This document shows positions 29,627 through 39,695 of a stretch of DNA of 64,000 bases, piece after piece. The DNA is from Anaerolineae bacterium (GTDB taxonomy: Bacteria > Chloroflexota > Anaerolineae > Aggregatilineales > UBA2796), in contig JANWYI010000006.1 in the NCBI GenBank assembly GCA_025055255.1, positions 3,361 through 67,360 of the forward strand, given 5' to 3'. The position numbers and the translations under genes were made by a program. The stretch's first letter is position 1; each line of letters begins with the position of its first letter. The notes under the pieces are model-generated. The model worked only from the letters and a program-made list of their open reading frames with translations. It searched no databases and had not been told where the DNA came from.

Positions 29627-29757
29627 GCCCAGAGCTGCTTGCGCACGATCTTAAGCCTAGAACAGCGCTCCAGTCAACTGGCAGGTGCGCAAGCGCGTGC
29701 ATTTTGCATAACTTCAGACTACACTATGAAAAAAGTTTCCTCAGAAAGAAAGTTGCT

Positions 29758-30621
29758 ATGCAGAGAGCAGTCCAAGAAGAGCCGACCGCACAAGACGTCG
29801 TCCCTGACCTGCGCATTGTGCCAGTAGAGAGCCTGATACCACATGAAGAACACGATCCGCAGCGCGCCGCGCCGCTGATCGAGCGCATTCGTGCAGCTGG
29901 CACATGGCTGAATCCGCCTGTGGTCGCGCCGCTAGATGCACAGCGCTACGTCATCCTCGACGGTGCCAATCGCCATTACGCGCTCAAGACGCTCGGCTAT
30001 CCGCACATCCTCGTCCAAGTGGTCAATTACGAGAGCAGCGCCGTACAATTAGAGACGTGGCATCACGTGATCAGCGGCATGTCGTGGTTTGAGTTCTTGC
30101 GCAACTTACGCGAGATTAAGACCTTTCAGATTGAGAGCACCGACTTGCTGAGCGCGCGCGCCGCTCTGGCACGCCGTGAGGTGCTCGCCTACACTGTGTT
30201 GAGCGATAACCGCGCCTACACGCTGAACGCGGATGTCAACACACTAGCAGCGCGCACAGCCGTCTTGCGCGAGATGGTGGATACGTACAAGTCGCGTGGC
30301 GTGCTGAACCGCATCAACACAGACTCGATCAGCATGGCGCGTCGCTTGTACCCAGAGGCGGTCGCCATTGTGGTCTTTCCGCGCTATCACCCTGCTGAGA
30401 TCATGGTCGCGGCGCGCGACGGCATTTATTTGCCGCCCGGCATCAGCCGCCATATCATCTACGGACGCGCTATGCGCCTGAACTATCCATTAAGCGCACT
30501 GGCAGAGACAGGCGAGACGCTCGCTGAGAAAAACGAGGCGCTGCGCCGCTGGATACAGCAGCGCGTGGCAGAGCGGCGCGTGCGCTACTACGCTGAGCCA
30601 ACGTATCTTTTTGACGAGTGA
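29758..30621 (+). CDS. ParB-like N-terminal-fold protein (SbnI/SerK free-serine-kinase-like)
   Basis: LRIVPVESLIPHEEHDPQRAAPLIERIRAAGTWLNPPVVAPLDAQRYVILDGANRHYALKTLGYP; no HTH/KorB-type partition domain evident. Confidence 0.7.
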   Translation: MQRAVQEEPTAQDVVPDLRIVPVESLIPHEEHDPQRAAPLIERIRAAGTWLNPPVVAPLDAQRYVILDGANRHYALKTLGYPHILVQVVNYESSAVQLETWHHVISGMSWFEFLRNLREIKTFQIESTDLLSARAALARREVLAYTVLSDNRAYTLNADVNTLAARTAVLREMVDTYKSRGVLNRINTDSISMARRLYPEAVAIVVFPRYHPAEIMVAARDGIYLPPGISRHIIYGRAMRLNYPLSALAETGETLAEKNEALRRWIQQRVAERRVRYYAEPTYLFDE

Positions 30622-30983
30622 TGACGCCGATGAACATCCAATTCGTGGAGCCCAATCAAGTGCCACAGCCGCGCGATAAAGTGCGCATCGAGCGCTTTGA
30701 GGTCAAGCCGTACCCTGATGGCTGGCGCATCAAGCTGAATGTAGACGTGACGCCGTTTCAAGAGCGTCCGAGCTTAGAGCTGCGTGTGCTGCGCTTGCCT
30801 GAGGAGCGCGTCATCGCTGAGCTAACCATCATCGAGACCATGCATCGGCAAATGGAGTTCACAGTGCATGTGCGCGGCGTGAGCTCGCCGAACGGCGACT
30901 ACATTGCGCAGGCTGACCTGTACTACGATGAGCGCACGGCGCCGCAAGATCAGCGTGAGGTGTCGTTCAGCATCAGCGTCTAA
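30618..30983 (+). CDS. Hypothetical protein, translationally coupled to the upstream ParB-fold gene
   Basis: Overlaps the upstream stop by 4 bp; beta-rich 121 aa product, family not recognised. Confidence 0.6.
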   Translation: MMTPMNIQFVEPNQVPQPRDKVRIERFEVKPYPDGWRIKLNVDVTPFQERPSLELRVLRLPEERVIAELTIIETMHRQMEFTVHVRGVSSPNGDYIAQADLYYDERTAPQDQREVSFSISV

Positions 30984-31837
30984 AACTGAGCGTTGTAGAA
31001 CAGCGTCTCAGCTGCTTTGTCTCTCGCCCATATGTACTCTAGGTCTTTGGTGAAAGCGTACTTGGCATAGAAGCGCTCTACCGAATCAGCTGGGCGCAGC
31101 GACGCTAGACGACTCTCGATGCAGCGCACATTTTCTGGATCGATCTCGACGCCAATGGCACGACGTTTCAGCTGTGTAGCGGCAACAAGCGTCGTGCCAG
31201 TGCCAGCAAACGGATCGAAGACCAAGTCATCAGGCTTTGAAGAGGTCAGGATAATGCGCACAAGCAGCTCAAGCGGCGACTGTTGCTTGTGAAAACGTTT
31301 GCCGTGCGCCGTGCGGATTGCCTCATCGCCGGCGAAGTAACCTGAGGTCAGTTCGCGGATGTCATCCCAGACGTCGGTCACATACATGCCTTGCTTGCGC
31401 CGCTGTTTGTAGTTCTCAGGCAGCGGCGGATCAATGCGCAAGCGATGGAACACGCGCGGCTTATGACCTTTTGTGGCGAAGGCGATGATCTGATAGCTCT
31501 TGCCGTAGCGCTGCGCTGAAGGCACGGCTGACGTCTTCTTTTTCCAGACGATCAGATTTTGCAGCGTCCAGCCGCTCTCGCGCAAGCAGCGCAGCGTAAA
31601 TTCAGCGTTTTTCTCGCGCTGCATGAAGTAGATCGCGCCGCCTTGCCGCGTCCGCTCAAAAATCTTGCGGCAGATGTCGCCTAGCCACGCCCAGTACGCC
31701 TCTGAAGGCAGGTTATCCTCACAGTGGGCGTATTCTTTGCCTTGATTGAAAGGCGGATCGAGGAATGTCAGGTCAAAAACGGCGTCAGTCTGCGCTAAAT
31801 AGGCGGCGCAATCGCCCTGAATAACTTGGCACTGCAT
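30980..31837 (-). CDS. Beta-class DNA methyltransferase (N6-A/N4-C type)
   Basis: Motif IV FLDPPFNQGKEY at N-terminus, FDPFAGTGTTLVAATQLKRRAIGVEID at C-terminus; no restriction gene beside it. Confidence 0.92.
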   Translation of the reverse strand: MQCQVIQGDCAAYLAQTDAVFDLTFLDPPFNQGKEYAHCEDNLPSEAYWAWLGDICRKIFERTRQGGAIYFMQREKNAEFTLRCLRESGWTLQNLIVWKKKTSAVPSAQRYGKSYQIIAFATKGHKPRVFHRLRIDPPLPENYKQRRKQGMYVTDVWDDIRELTSGYFAGDEAIRTAHGKRFHKQQSPLELLVRIILTSSKPDDLVFDPFAGTGTTLVAATQLKRRAIGVEIDPENVRCIESRLASLRPADSVERFYAKYAFTKDLEYIWARDKAAETLFYNAQF

Positions 31838-31879
31838 GGCTCAACCTCGCTCAAATGAGTATAGCACATTTGAGCGCAC

Positions 31880-32386
31880 CTAGCTGCCTAGCCAGACCTT
31901 TCGCACTAGCGCAAGCGTCATCAGGCAGTCGCCGAGCGCGCTATGTGCGTTGCACGTCGGAATGCCGTGAGCTGCACATGCTCGGCTCAACTTAACCCAC
32001 CTGCCACCATTCGCGTAGGCGCGCATAGCGCACTGAAAATCGGCAAGTTGTCTGTACGGCAGCACAGATAGCCCATGCATGCAGTCGGACTGCATCATCA
32101 TGCGCAGATCGAACTCAGCGTTGTAAACCACTACAGTCTTGCCTTTGACCAGACGCACAACGTGCCTACGGACGCTCTGCCACGTCGGCTGATCGGCGAC
32201 CAAAGCGTCGGTAATGCCGTGGAGCGCAGCGACCTCATCAGGAATTGGCAAAGTCGGCTTGACCAGCTGATCAAGCAGCACTTGTCCCGTGTGATCTACG
32301 ATAGCAATCTGGCAAATCTCAGCGCAGTCATCTAGACCTGTGGTCTCAGTGTCCAGCACGAGGAAAGGGACGTTGTGTAAGTTCAT
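31880..32386 (-). CDS. 3'-5' exonuclease, DnaQ/RNase T family
   Basis: FLVLDTETTGLDDCAEICQIAIVD, VVYNAEFDLRMM, NAHSALGDCLMTLAL. Confidence 0.92.
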   Translation of the reverse strand: MNLHNVPFLVLDTETTGLDDCAEICQIAIVDHTGQVLLDQLVKPTLPIPDEVAALHGITDALVADQPTWQSVRRHVVRLVKGKTVVVYNAEFDLRMMMQSDCMHGLSVLPYRQLADFQCAMRAYANGGRWVKLSRACAAHGIPTCNAHSALGDCLMTLALVRKVWLGS

Positions 32387-32402
32387 TGTGAGACCTCAAG
32401 AA

Positions 32403-32429
32403 GTAGAGACGGACTCAGTCCGCCTCTAC
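32403..32429 (-). terminator. Hairpin downstream of mdh, likely terminator
   Basis: GTAGAG-AC-GGAC-TCA-GTCC-GC-CTCTAC inverted repeat (one mismatch) just after the mdh stop. Confidence 0.5.
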
Positions 32430-32442
32430 ATGCACAAACGGT

Positions 32443-33390
32443 TTATTTTTTGTAGCCCAGCACGTCTACCACAGCGCGCACAGCTTTGGCGCTGACTTCC
32501 AGCATGGCTTTCTCTTCATCGTTCAAGTCCATGACGATGACGCGCTCCATGCCTTTGGCGCCCAGCACGCACGGCACGCCGATGAACAGGTCATGATAGC
32601 CGTACTCGCCCTGCAGGTAGACCGCGCAAGCGATCACGCGCTTTTTGTCCTTCAGAATTGCCTCGACCATGCTCACCGACGCCGCAGCAGGCGCGTAGTA
32701 AGCGCTGCGTCCCATCAAGCCGACCAACTCGCCGCCGCCTTTGCGCGTGCGCTCGATGATGGCTTGCAACTTCTCCTCGCTCATCAGCTCACGAATTGGA
32801 ATGCCTGCCACTGAGGTATGGCGTGGCAACGGCACCATCTCGTCACCATGACCGCCAAGCACGATGCCGTGAACGTCTTCCACGCTCACGCCTAGCTCCA
32901 TAGCGATGAAAGTCTTGTAGCGGGCTGTGTCAAGCGCGCCTGCCTGACCGATCACGCGCTCGCGTGGGAAGCCGCTGACTTCCTTGACAACGTGACACAT
33001 GGCGTCTAGCGGATTGGTGACCACGATGATGATGCTGTTGGGCGAATACTTGACCAGTTGCTCAGTGATAGGCGCGACCACGTCTTGGTTGATCTTGACC
33101 AGTTCATCGCGGCTTGGGAACTTGCCTGTGACAGGGTCTTTGCGGCGCGGCACGCCCGCTGTGATCAGGATCACGTCTGAGTTGGCAGTTTCTTCATAGC
33201 CGTTCGTGCCGACCAGCTTCAGGTCAAAGCCTTCCACAGGTCCTGACTGCGCTAGGTCTAGCGCAATACCCTGCGGCAAGCCTTGCACCACGTCCACCAA
33301 GACCACGTCAGCCAATTCTTTGCTCACGATCCAGTGCGCAGCAGCCGAGCCGACTGCGCCTGCACCAACAATGGTAACTTTTTTACGCAT
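32443..33390 (-). CDS. mdh: Malate dehydrogenase (LDH-like type)
   Basis: KKVTIVGAGAVGSAAAHWI, LITAGVPRRKD, VVTNPLDAM, GLVLGGHGDEMVPL-like motif (GIVLGGHGDEMVPLPRHT). Confidence 0.95.
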   Translation of the reverse strand: MRKKVTIVGAGAVGSAAAHWIVSKELADVVLVDVVQGLPQGIALDLAQSGPVEGFDLKLVGTNGYEETANSDVILITAGVPRRKDPVTGKFPSRDELVKINQDVVAPITEQLVKYSPNSIIIVVTNPLDAMCHVVKEVSGFPRERVIGQAGALDTARYKTFIAMELGVSVEDVHGIVLGGHGDEMVPLPRHTSVAGIPIRELMSEEKLQAIIERTRKGGGELVGLMGRSAYYAPAAASVSMVEAILKDKKRVIACAVYLQGEYGYHDLFIGVPCVLGAKGMERVIVMDLNDEEKAMLEVSAKAVRAVVDVLGYKK

Positions 33391-33438
33391 TGAGAGCGTC
33401 CTTTCTGAATGGTTACGTTTCCATAGAAGCATAGAATG

Positions 33439-33462
33439 AAGGACAGGTGTTCTCCTGTCCTT
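33439..33462 (-). terminator. Hairpin downstream of the HHH-domain gene
   Basis: AAGGACAGG-TGTTCT-CCTGTCCTT perfect 9-bp stem; no strong U-tract. Confidence 0.4.
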
Positions 33463-33484
33463 GCGGCGCCAAACTTATGATGAA

Positions 33485-34507
33485 TCATTCGTCTGAAGCG
33501 CTGCGTCCAGCAGTTAGCGTCTTTTGATACGCCTTCAGTTCGTCAAATTTACCCTCGGCAGCCAATGCCGCTTGCTTTGCCCATGTCTCTGCTCTGCCGA
33601 CCATGCGCACGCCGGCACCGCGCACGATCTTCTCGATTTCATCGGGCTGCAGCGCGGCAAGTTTGGCGAATGTGTTCACGCCGGCCGCGATCAGCGCAGC
33701 CGAGATTTTCGGTCCGATGCCTTCGATGATGGTCAGGTCATCAGGCTTGGTTGCAGGCGTCTCTGCCATCTCTGGCTGCGGCACAGCTAGTTGAGCGGGC
33801 TGTTCAGCAACTGGCTGTGATGCTTCTGACTCTGCAGGCTGCGGCTCAGCTTGCTCAGGCGTGCGTGCCTCAGGAATTTGCGCGTAGGCAGGCGGCTCAA
33901 CCGCTGCGTAGGCGCTCTGCGGCTCTTCCGTACCCGCCGTCTGCGGTTCAGCCTGCTCAACAGGCTCAGCGACTTGATTGAGCGCGCGCGCCTCAGGAAT
34001 TTGCGCGTAGGCAGGCGGCTCAACCGCTGCGTAGACGCTCTGCGGCTCTTCTGACACCACTGTTTGCGGTTCAGCTTGCTCAACAGGCTGATCAGGCGCA
34101 GCAGTAACGGTTTCCGCAGCCTCTAGGACAGCTGCAATTGACGGCGGAATGTTTGCTGCAGCCGCCAGCTCAGTGGACTCGGCTGCGCTGGCGTGCGCTA
34201 AAGTCTCAACAGACGCCTCAGCATGTTGAACGTGCGGCTCAGCGTGGTGATCATCGTGCTCGTGACCTGTGTAGAGCGGCTCTGACCAGTCGTCATGCGT
34301 CCGCCATGGGCGCGACGTAAACAGCCAGACAGCTATCCCAACGAACAGGAGCAATGCGCCGAGCAGCAAGAACAAATTCAAGCGGCTGACATCTGCGCCG
34401 CCGCTGGCAGCGGCGAGTCCGAAGACCAGCATCAGCAAAATCAAGCCGCCGCCGATCACAAAAGCAATCGTGCTTTCGAACTCTGTGAGCTTCTGACGAA
34501 CTTGCAC
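33485..34507 (-). CDS. Membrane protein with repetitive acidic/Pro linker and C-terminal helix-hairpin-helix domain
   Basis: TM segments, QAEPQT..EEPQS.YAAVEPPAYAQIPEAR repeats, then DDLTIIEGIGPKISAALIAAGVNTFAKLAAL; GTG start proposed at 34507 with AAGGAAG upstream. Confidence 0.8.
   Translation of the reverse strand: MQVRQKLTEFESTIAFVIGGGLILLMLVFGLAAASGGADVSRLNLFLLLGALLLFVGIAVWLFTSRPWRTHDDWSEPLYTGHEHDDHHAEPHVQHAEASVETLAHASAAESTELAAAANIPPSIAAVLEAAETVTAAPDQPVEQAEPQTVVSEEPQSVYAAVEPPAYAQIPEARALNQVAEPVEQAEPQTAGTEEPQSAYAAVEPPAYAQIPEARTPEQAEPQPAESEASQPVAEQPAQLAVPQPEMAETPATKPDDLTIIEGIGPKISAALIAAGVNTFAKLAALQPDEIEKIVRGAGVRMVGRAETWAKQAALAAEGKFDELKAYQKTLTAGRSASDE
33871..34095. repeat. 123-bp (41-aa) in-frame tandem duplication in the HHH-protein linker
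   Basis: CAGGAATTTGCGCGTAGGCAGGCGGCTCAACCGCTGCGTAG at 33871 and again at 33994. Confidence 0.85.
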
Positions 34508-34722
34508 GGAGAACTTCCTTTGCTCAAAACTATCTCTCAGACTGTGCAAGGCACAGACCATCTGAGACAAACTCAAAAATTGCTGTCTGATTATAGCTGA
34601 CAATCTACTAGCCAACAATGCGCAGCATACAGCCGAGAAAGCGCTCAAAGGCTTGCCTTTGCTGAGCGCTGCGCGCTACAATCCCTAGCAACACAAAAGC
34701 CTTTCTTTGAGGATTTTTTGCT

Positions 34723-35439
34723 ATGCATCTTACTGATGAGCAAATGCAGCGCGCCGCTGACTTCGTGCGCAGCTACTTGCGCCGCACTGCCCTAGCCTAC
34801 TCGCCACATAACGCTGAGGCGCGTGCCAAGAACCGCTGGCAACACAGCTTGAATGTCCAGAAGAACATCCGTGCGCTTGCCGACGGCGAAGGCATTCCGT
34901 CGGACGCGCGCGCTGTGTGCGACCTTGCCGCGCTCTTTCACGACATTGATCATTACACTGTAGACTACGAATATCACGGTTTGCGCGGCGCTGAGACGAC
35001 CACGCGCTTCTTGATCAGCGAAGGCTATCCGCCGCAGTTTGTTGAGCGCGTGGCAGAAGCTGTTCGTCGTCACCACAACGAGTTTGATGACGATGTGCCG
35101 CTCGAAGAGCAAATGCGCGCCATTGTTGCCAACGCAAGCCTTGAAGCGCGCCTGCTGATGGATGCCGAGACTCTCGACAAGATCGGCATTAGCAACATTG
35201 TGCAGTCGTTGCTCACGCTTGGCAGATCAGGCAACTTTCAGGTCAACACAGCCGCGCGTGAGCTGGTCAGCGGCTTTCCGCTAGAGCGCGCCCACTTGTG
35301 GTATCAGACGCTCGTCACGCCGACAGGTCGCCGCATCGGCGCACAGCGCTTGGCTTTCTATGAACAAGTTCTGGCACAAATCGAAGCTGAGATCGTCACA
35401 GAAGACCCATACCCTGAACGCGAGCCCCAAGACACCTGA
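34723..35439 (+). CDS. HD domain-containing phosphohydrolase
   Basis: [45 protein letters not shown]. Confidence 0.92.
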   Translation: MHLTDEQMQRAADFVRSYLRRTALAYSPHNAEARAKNRWQHSLNVQKNIRALADGEGIPSDARAVCDLAALFHDIDHYTVDYEYHGLRGAETTTRFLISEGYPPQFVERVAEAVRRHHNEFDDDVPLEEQMRAIVANASLEARLLMDAETLDKIGISNIVQSLLTLGRSGNFQVNTAARELVSGFPLERAHLWYQTLVTPTGRRIGAQRLAFYEQVLAQIEAEIVTEDPYPEREPQDT

Positions 35440-37174
35440 GCACGCGGCGCACAGCGCGCTCGCCCTTGTCCTGAGCGCGCTCTTCCTTGCTGCGCTCGCT
35501 TGCGATCTGACGCCTGGCATCCCTGTCACGCCGACTCTTGCGCCGACTCTGCTGCTCTCTCCTAGCCCGACTGCAATTGCCTTACAACCTAGCCCGACTG
35601 CCACACCAAGCATCACGCTGACGCCGACTGTCACACCAACAGCCACGCCGACCGTCACGCCGTCACCGACATTCACGCCGACTGCCACACCAAGCGTCAC
35701 GCCGACGCCAACTGTCACACCAACAGCCACACTGACCGTCACGCCGTCACTGACAGCCACGCCGACTGCCACACCAAGCGTTACGCCGACACCAACTAGT
35801 CAACCAACTGTTACACCAACAGCCACGCTGACTGTCACGCCGTCACTGACAGCCACGCCGACTGCCACACCAAGCGTTACGCCGACACTGACTAGTCAAC
35901 CAACTGTCACACCAACAGCCACGCTGACCGCCACAGGCACGTCCACGCCTTCAGCTACGCCAACTTTGGCGCTGACCCTATTTGTGACGCCTGCATCGCC
36001 AACTGCCACAGCCTCGCCAACTGTGCGCATCCTGATTTTGCCGCCGCCGACTCAGCCTGCCACGCGCACGCCTGCGCCAACGATCATCATCTTCCTGCCC
36101 ACTGTAGCGACTGTTGCGCCGCTCAGCACGCAGACGCCGTTGCCGGCGCCTTTCCTGCCAACTGCCACGCCCGTACTGCCTTTGCCAACGCCGTTCATCG
36201 TGGCGATTCGCGGCGGCGCTTTCGCCATCATCGGCGGCGATACGCTCCAAATTCCGCCAAGTGAGCAAGTCCGCGCCTTTGACATCAGTCCAACAGGTCG
36301 AAGTGCCGTGATCGATCAAGATGGACGCCTGTTCATTGACGGCGTGCCGTACGACGGCAACGGCAAGCACGTCAATCAGCGCTTTGTCGCGGCGCGCTGG
36401 TCGCAAGACGGCAGCTATCTCGCCTACATTGTTGAGACACCAAATGCTGAGGCACAGCGCCTCGATCCTGTGCGTGCCAATGATGACGGCGTCTGGGTTG
36501 TTACGCAAGGCGGCGCGCCGCGCCATGTGCTGCGCAACCATTACATCGAAGGCTCAAACGAATATCCTTTCCGCGTAGCGCGCAGTCTAGCTTGGGCAGA
36601 TGATGAAGATGCGATACTTGTCAACGTCACAGTCAGCGGCGGCGCGTCTGCCACCATCTTGACTGGGCGCAGCCGCTTTGCCAATGAACGCATGGACGGC
36701 TTGTTTGACATCTTGCCATTCACTGGCACAGCTTGGCTGCCCAGAGGCGTCGGCTGGATTGCTACGACGTTGCCAACTGAGGCGCGCGGCGTGCAGCTCG
36801 GCATCGTGGATCGCTATACAGCTGCCTTCACGCCGATTTTTGACGGCGCGGCGCTCGGCTTGTGGATGCAAGACGGCGCGCAACTACCTGATGGACGCTA
36901 TGCCTTTCTGGGCAGACCATCACCTGATGGACGCAACCGCGAAGGCGGCAACAACCTGCGGCTCTACGCGGGCTATCCAACTGAGACGCCTTATCCGCTC
37001 AGCGCTCCACTGGAAGGCGAAGTCGTGCGTGCAGAGTGGAGTCCGAGTCGCTTGGCGCTCTACGTCCAAACTAGGCAGGCAGACGGCACAGTGCGTAACT
37101 TTGTGCTGGACGCGCTGAGCGGCGCGCGCCAAGAATTGCCACGCGGCGCTTTGTCCATCACATGGCGCAACTAA
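35360..37174 (+). CDS. Lipoprotein with long Thr/Pro repeat linker and C-terminal propeller-like domain
   Basis: Lipobox LFLAALAC; ~220 aa TPT/TAT repeat; C-terminal [33 protein letters not shown] segments; 5' end overlaps the HD gene by 80 bp. Confidence 0.7.
   Translation: MNKFWHKSKLRSSQKTHTLNASPKTPEHAAHSALALVLSALFLAALACDLTPGIPVTPTLAPTLLLSPSPTAIALQPSPTATPSITLTPTVTPTATPTVTPSPTFTPTATPSVTPTPTVTPTATLTVTPSLTATPTATPSVTPTPTSQPTVTPTATLTVTPSLTATPTATPSVTPTLTSQPTVTPTATLTATGTSTPSATPTLALTLFVTPASPTATASPTVRILILPPPTQPATRTPAPTIIIFLPTVATVAPLSTQTPLPAPFLPTATPVLPLPTPFIVAIRGGAFAIIGGDTLQIPPSEQVRAFDISPTGRSAVIDQDGRLFIDGVPYDGNGKHVNQRFVAARWSQDGSYLAYIVETPNAEAQRLDPVRANDDGVWVVTQGGAPRHVLRNHYIEGSNEYPFRVARSLAWADDEDAILVNVTVSGGASATILTGRSRFANERMDGLFDILPFTGTAWLPRGVGWIATTLPTEARGVQLGIVDRYTAAFTPIFDGAALGLWMQDGAQLPDGRYAFLGRPSPDGRNREGGNNLRLYAGYPTETPYPLSAPLEGEVVRAEWSPSRLALYVQTRQADGTVRNFVLDALSGARQELPRGALSITWRN
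35721..35930. repeat. 96-bp (32-aa) tandem repeat, two full units plus a partial third
   Basis: CAACAGCCAC(A/G)CTGAC(C/T)GTCACGCCGTCACTGACAGCC... at 35721 and 35817, recurring CAACAGCCACGCTGACCG at 35913. Confidence 0.85.
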
Positions 37175-38349
37175 TCGCCGCTGACGCGCATAGCTGCAAG
37201 GCGCTCTGCTGCGGCTTGCAACGTCTCATCACGCTTGCAGACGGCAAAGCGCGCAAAGTGTGCTGCAAGATGCTTATCTTCAGCGCGGTAGAAGGCGCTC
37301 GGCGGAATGCAGGCTACGCCGACTTCGCGGATCAGCCACTCAGCGAACTGTACATCGTTGCGCACGTATTCAGGCGCGACGCCGCGCCAATCCACCATGA
37401 TGAAGTAGCTACCTTGCGGCGCCAGCGGCTGAAAACCTGCGCTGCGCAACATCTCTAACAACCAATCGCGCTTGCGCTGAAATTCGGCGCGCAGCGACTC
37501 AAAATACGAATCGGGTAAGTTGAGCGCAGTGGCTGCAGCAGCTTGCAGCGGCGTCGCCACTGAATACGTAATGAATTGATGAGCGCGATTGACGCTCTCG
37601 ACTAGCTCAGGCGCGCCAATTGCCCAGCCGACTTTCCAGCCTGTGGCGCTGAAGGTTTTGCCGAGGCTGCTGATGGTCAAAGTGCGATCCGCCATGCCGT
37701 CTAGTGTGGCTAGACGCACATGCTGGACGCCGTCATAAGTGATGTGCTCATAGACTTCGTCGGTAATGGCGATGACATTGTGGCGCAGGCACAGCTCAGC
37801 GATGATCTCCAGCTCATGGCGCGCATAGCACTTGCCTGTTGGATTATGCGGCGTATTGATGATGATCGCCTTTGTGCGCGGCGTGAAAGCAGCAGCTAAC
37901 TCATCAGGATCGAACGTCCAGTCAGGCGGGTAGAGGTTGACGTAGCGCGGCAACACGCCTGCCATGCGCATATTCGGCACGTAGCTATCGTAGACGGGCT
38001 GAAAGACGATGATTTCATCGCCTGGGTCGCTTAGACCGAGAATGGCGGCGAACATCGCCTCTGTGGCGCCAGCTGTGATCAAGACGTGATCAGGCGCGAC
38101 GCGCTGACCGTAAAAGCGCTCAGCATGCCGCGCAATTGCCTCGCGCGCCTCTGGCAGACCAATGTTCGGCGCATACTGGTTCAATTGACTGCATATGGCG
38201 CGGATCGCCGCCTCTAGCACGGGCGACGGAGCGTCGAAGTCGGGCGCGCCTTGCCCAAGATTGATGGCGCCGTGTTGACGGGCAAGGCGATTGATCTCGG
38301 CGAAGATGGTCGTGCCAAACGAGGCAACGCGCTGAGCCATTCGGGACAT
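37171..38349 (-). CDS. Class I/II aminotransferase (PLP-dependent)
   Basis: [56 protein letters not shown]. Confidence 0.95.
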   Translation of the reverse strand: MSRMAQRVASFGTTIFAEINRLARQHGAINLGQGAPDFDAPSPVLEAAIRAICSQLNQYAPNIGLPEAREAIARHAERFYGQRVAPDHVLITAGATEAMFAAILGLSDPGDEIIVFQPVYDSYVPNMRMAGVLPRYVNLYPPDWTFDPDELAAAFTPRTKAIIINTPHNPTGKCYARHELEIIAELCLRHNVIAITDEVYEHITYDGVQHVRLATLDGMADRTLTISSLGKTFSATGWKVGWAIGAPELVESVNRAHQFITYSVATPLQAAAATALNLPDSYFESLRAEFQRKRDWLLEMLRSAGFQPLAPQGSYFIMVDWRGVAPEYVRNDVQFAEWLIREVGVACIPPSAFYRAEDKHLAAHFARFAVCKRDETLQAAAERLAAMRVSGD

Positions 38350-38408
38350 ATGCTATTGCGATCCTTGAAAACAGAGCTGAACAGTTCGCAAAGTATAGCG
38401 CAGACGGT

Positions 38409-39467
38409 CTATCGCTGCATCCCGATTTGCCGTCCGCCGCCGAGCGGCGTCGGCGTGACAGTTGGTCTGCCACCTGAGCTTTCACTGGTCGTCCCTGCTG
38501 TCCAAGACGGACTGTAATCATTTGTGCGGCTGCGCGTCAGGTTGCGCAAGCCCGTGCCGTTCACTCGTATGGCATAAATTTCAAGGTAGCCGTCACGATC
38601 TGTAGTGAAGGCGATCCAGCTGCCATCAGGCGACCATGTCGGCGCAAAGTTGCGCGTTTTAGCGGCATTGATCGCTGTGAGGGGCGTAACATCTCTGCCC
38701 TCAGCGGTCATGCTAAAAATTTGCAGGCTGCCACCTTCGCCTTCCGAGACGAAGAGCAGACGTCTGCCGTCAGGCGACCAGCGCGGCGCGCTATCGGCGA
38801 CCGAGTTGTTCGTCAAGCGGCGCGGACTGCCGCCGTCGGCGTTCATGACGTAAATCTCAGGCTTTCCGTCGCGCGCTGAGACGAAAGCGATGCGCCGTCC
38901 ATCAGGCGACCAAGCGGGCTCGCTCTCCGCTGTCCTGGTTTGAGTCAGTCGGCGCACGTCGCTTCCATCAGCGCGCATGACGTAAATTTGCGGCACGCCG
39001 TCACGATCAGAGACAAAAGCGATCTGCCTGCCATTCGGCGACCATGTGGGCGAGTCATCGCGGGCACGATTGCGCGTCAGGCGCACTAGCGCACCAGTCT
39101 CGATGTTCAAGGTGTAAATTTCGCGGTTGCCGTCTCGCGCAGAGACAAAGGCAATCTGTCTGCCATTCGGCGACCATGCAGGCGAGTCATCTATCGCGCT
39201 GTTGCGCGTCAGACGGCGCAGATTGTCGCCGTTGGCGTCCATCACATAAATTTCAGGGTTGCCGTTGCGCTCGGAGACGAAGGCAATGCGTCCGCGCGGC
39301 AGAGTTTGCTGAGCAAGCACGGCTTGTCCACTGAGCCATGCGACTGCGCGCTCAAACAGCTCGGCAGTCGGCGCTAGGACTGCTGCATTGCTCAGCCACA
39401 GCGCAGCTATCACAGCGCACAAAACAAGCCACACTCTGAGAATGCTCCGCTTGCTTGAAAAGCCCAT
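38409..39467 (-). CDS. TolB/PD40 beta-propeller secreted protein
   Basis: Six near-identical ~42-aa blades (GRQIAFVSARDGNREIYTLN...LTRN..DDSPTWSPN); N-terminal TM/signal. Confidence 0.9.
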   Translation of the reverse strand: MGFSSKRSILRVWLVLCAVIAALWLSNAAVLAPTAELFERAVAWLSGQAVLAQQTLPRGRIAFVSERNGNPEIYVMDANGDNLRRLTRNSAIDDSPAWSPNGRQIAFVSARDGNREIYTLNIETGALVRLTRNRARDDSPTWSPNGRQIAFVSDRDGVPQIYVMRADGSDVRRLTQTRTAESEPAWSPDGRRIAFVSARDGKPEIYVMNADGGSPRRLTNNSVADSAPRWSPDGRRLLFVSEGEGGSLQIFSMTAEGRDVTPLTAINAAKTRNFAPTWSPDGSWIAFTTDRDGYLEIYAIRVNGTGLRNLTRSRTNDYSPSWTAGTTSESSGGRPTVTPTPLGGGRQIGMQR

Positions 39468-39695
39468 GTCAACTTTTGCTCGCTCCCTTGCCTCAATTTT
39501 ATGACAACTCAGGCGCAAATGAGAAATGAGCGCCTGCTGAGTAGGTTGCATAATCCAATGAGCTGCGCCACAATCAGCGCTCAGTCGAGTAGAACTCACA
39601 GCGCTTTTAACTCTCTTTTAACATGACTTCGGTCAAGTCTTAAAGCGCAGCTTGTAGAAAAGCGTGCATCGTGTCGTGTGAGCGAGAGGATAGGC

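Noticed and set aside
29627-29757. Possible purine riboswitch upstream of xpt-guaA
   Set aside because: I could not identify the conserved purine-aptamer loop motifs in the leader.
33871-34095. Direct repeat considered as a possible mobile-element or CRISPR fragment
   Set aside because: Period of 123 bp is a multiple of three and stays in frame inside a Pro/Glu-rich linker, so it is coding-repeat expansion.
35281-35772. 163-aa minus-strand ORF ([20 protein letters not shown]...)
   Set aside because: It is the reverse translation of the TP repeat coding strand; low-complexity artefact.
35500-36150. Possible CRISPR or minisatellite in the repeated region
   Set aside because: Repeats are contiguous, in frame and encode a Thr/Pro linker; no unique spacers.
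35978-36541. 187-aa minus-strand ORF opposite the lipoprotein gene
   Set aside because: No motif, no signal and composition consistent with a shadow ORF; the sense frame is continuous and domain-like.
39618-39645. Operator-like element GACTT-CGGTC-AAGTC before the ABC permease genes
   Set aside because: Only a 5-bp stem; too short to distinguish from chance without comparative data.
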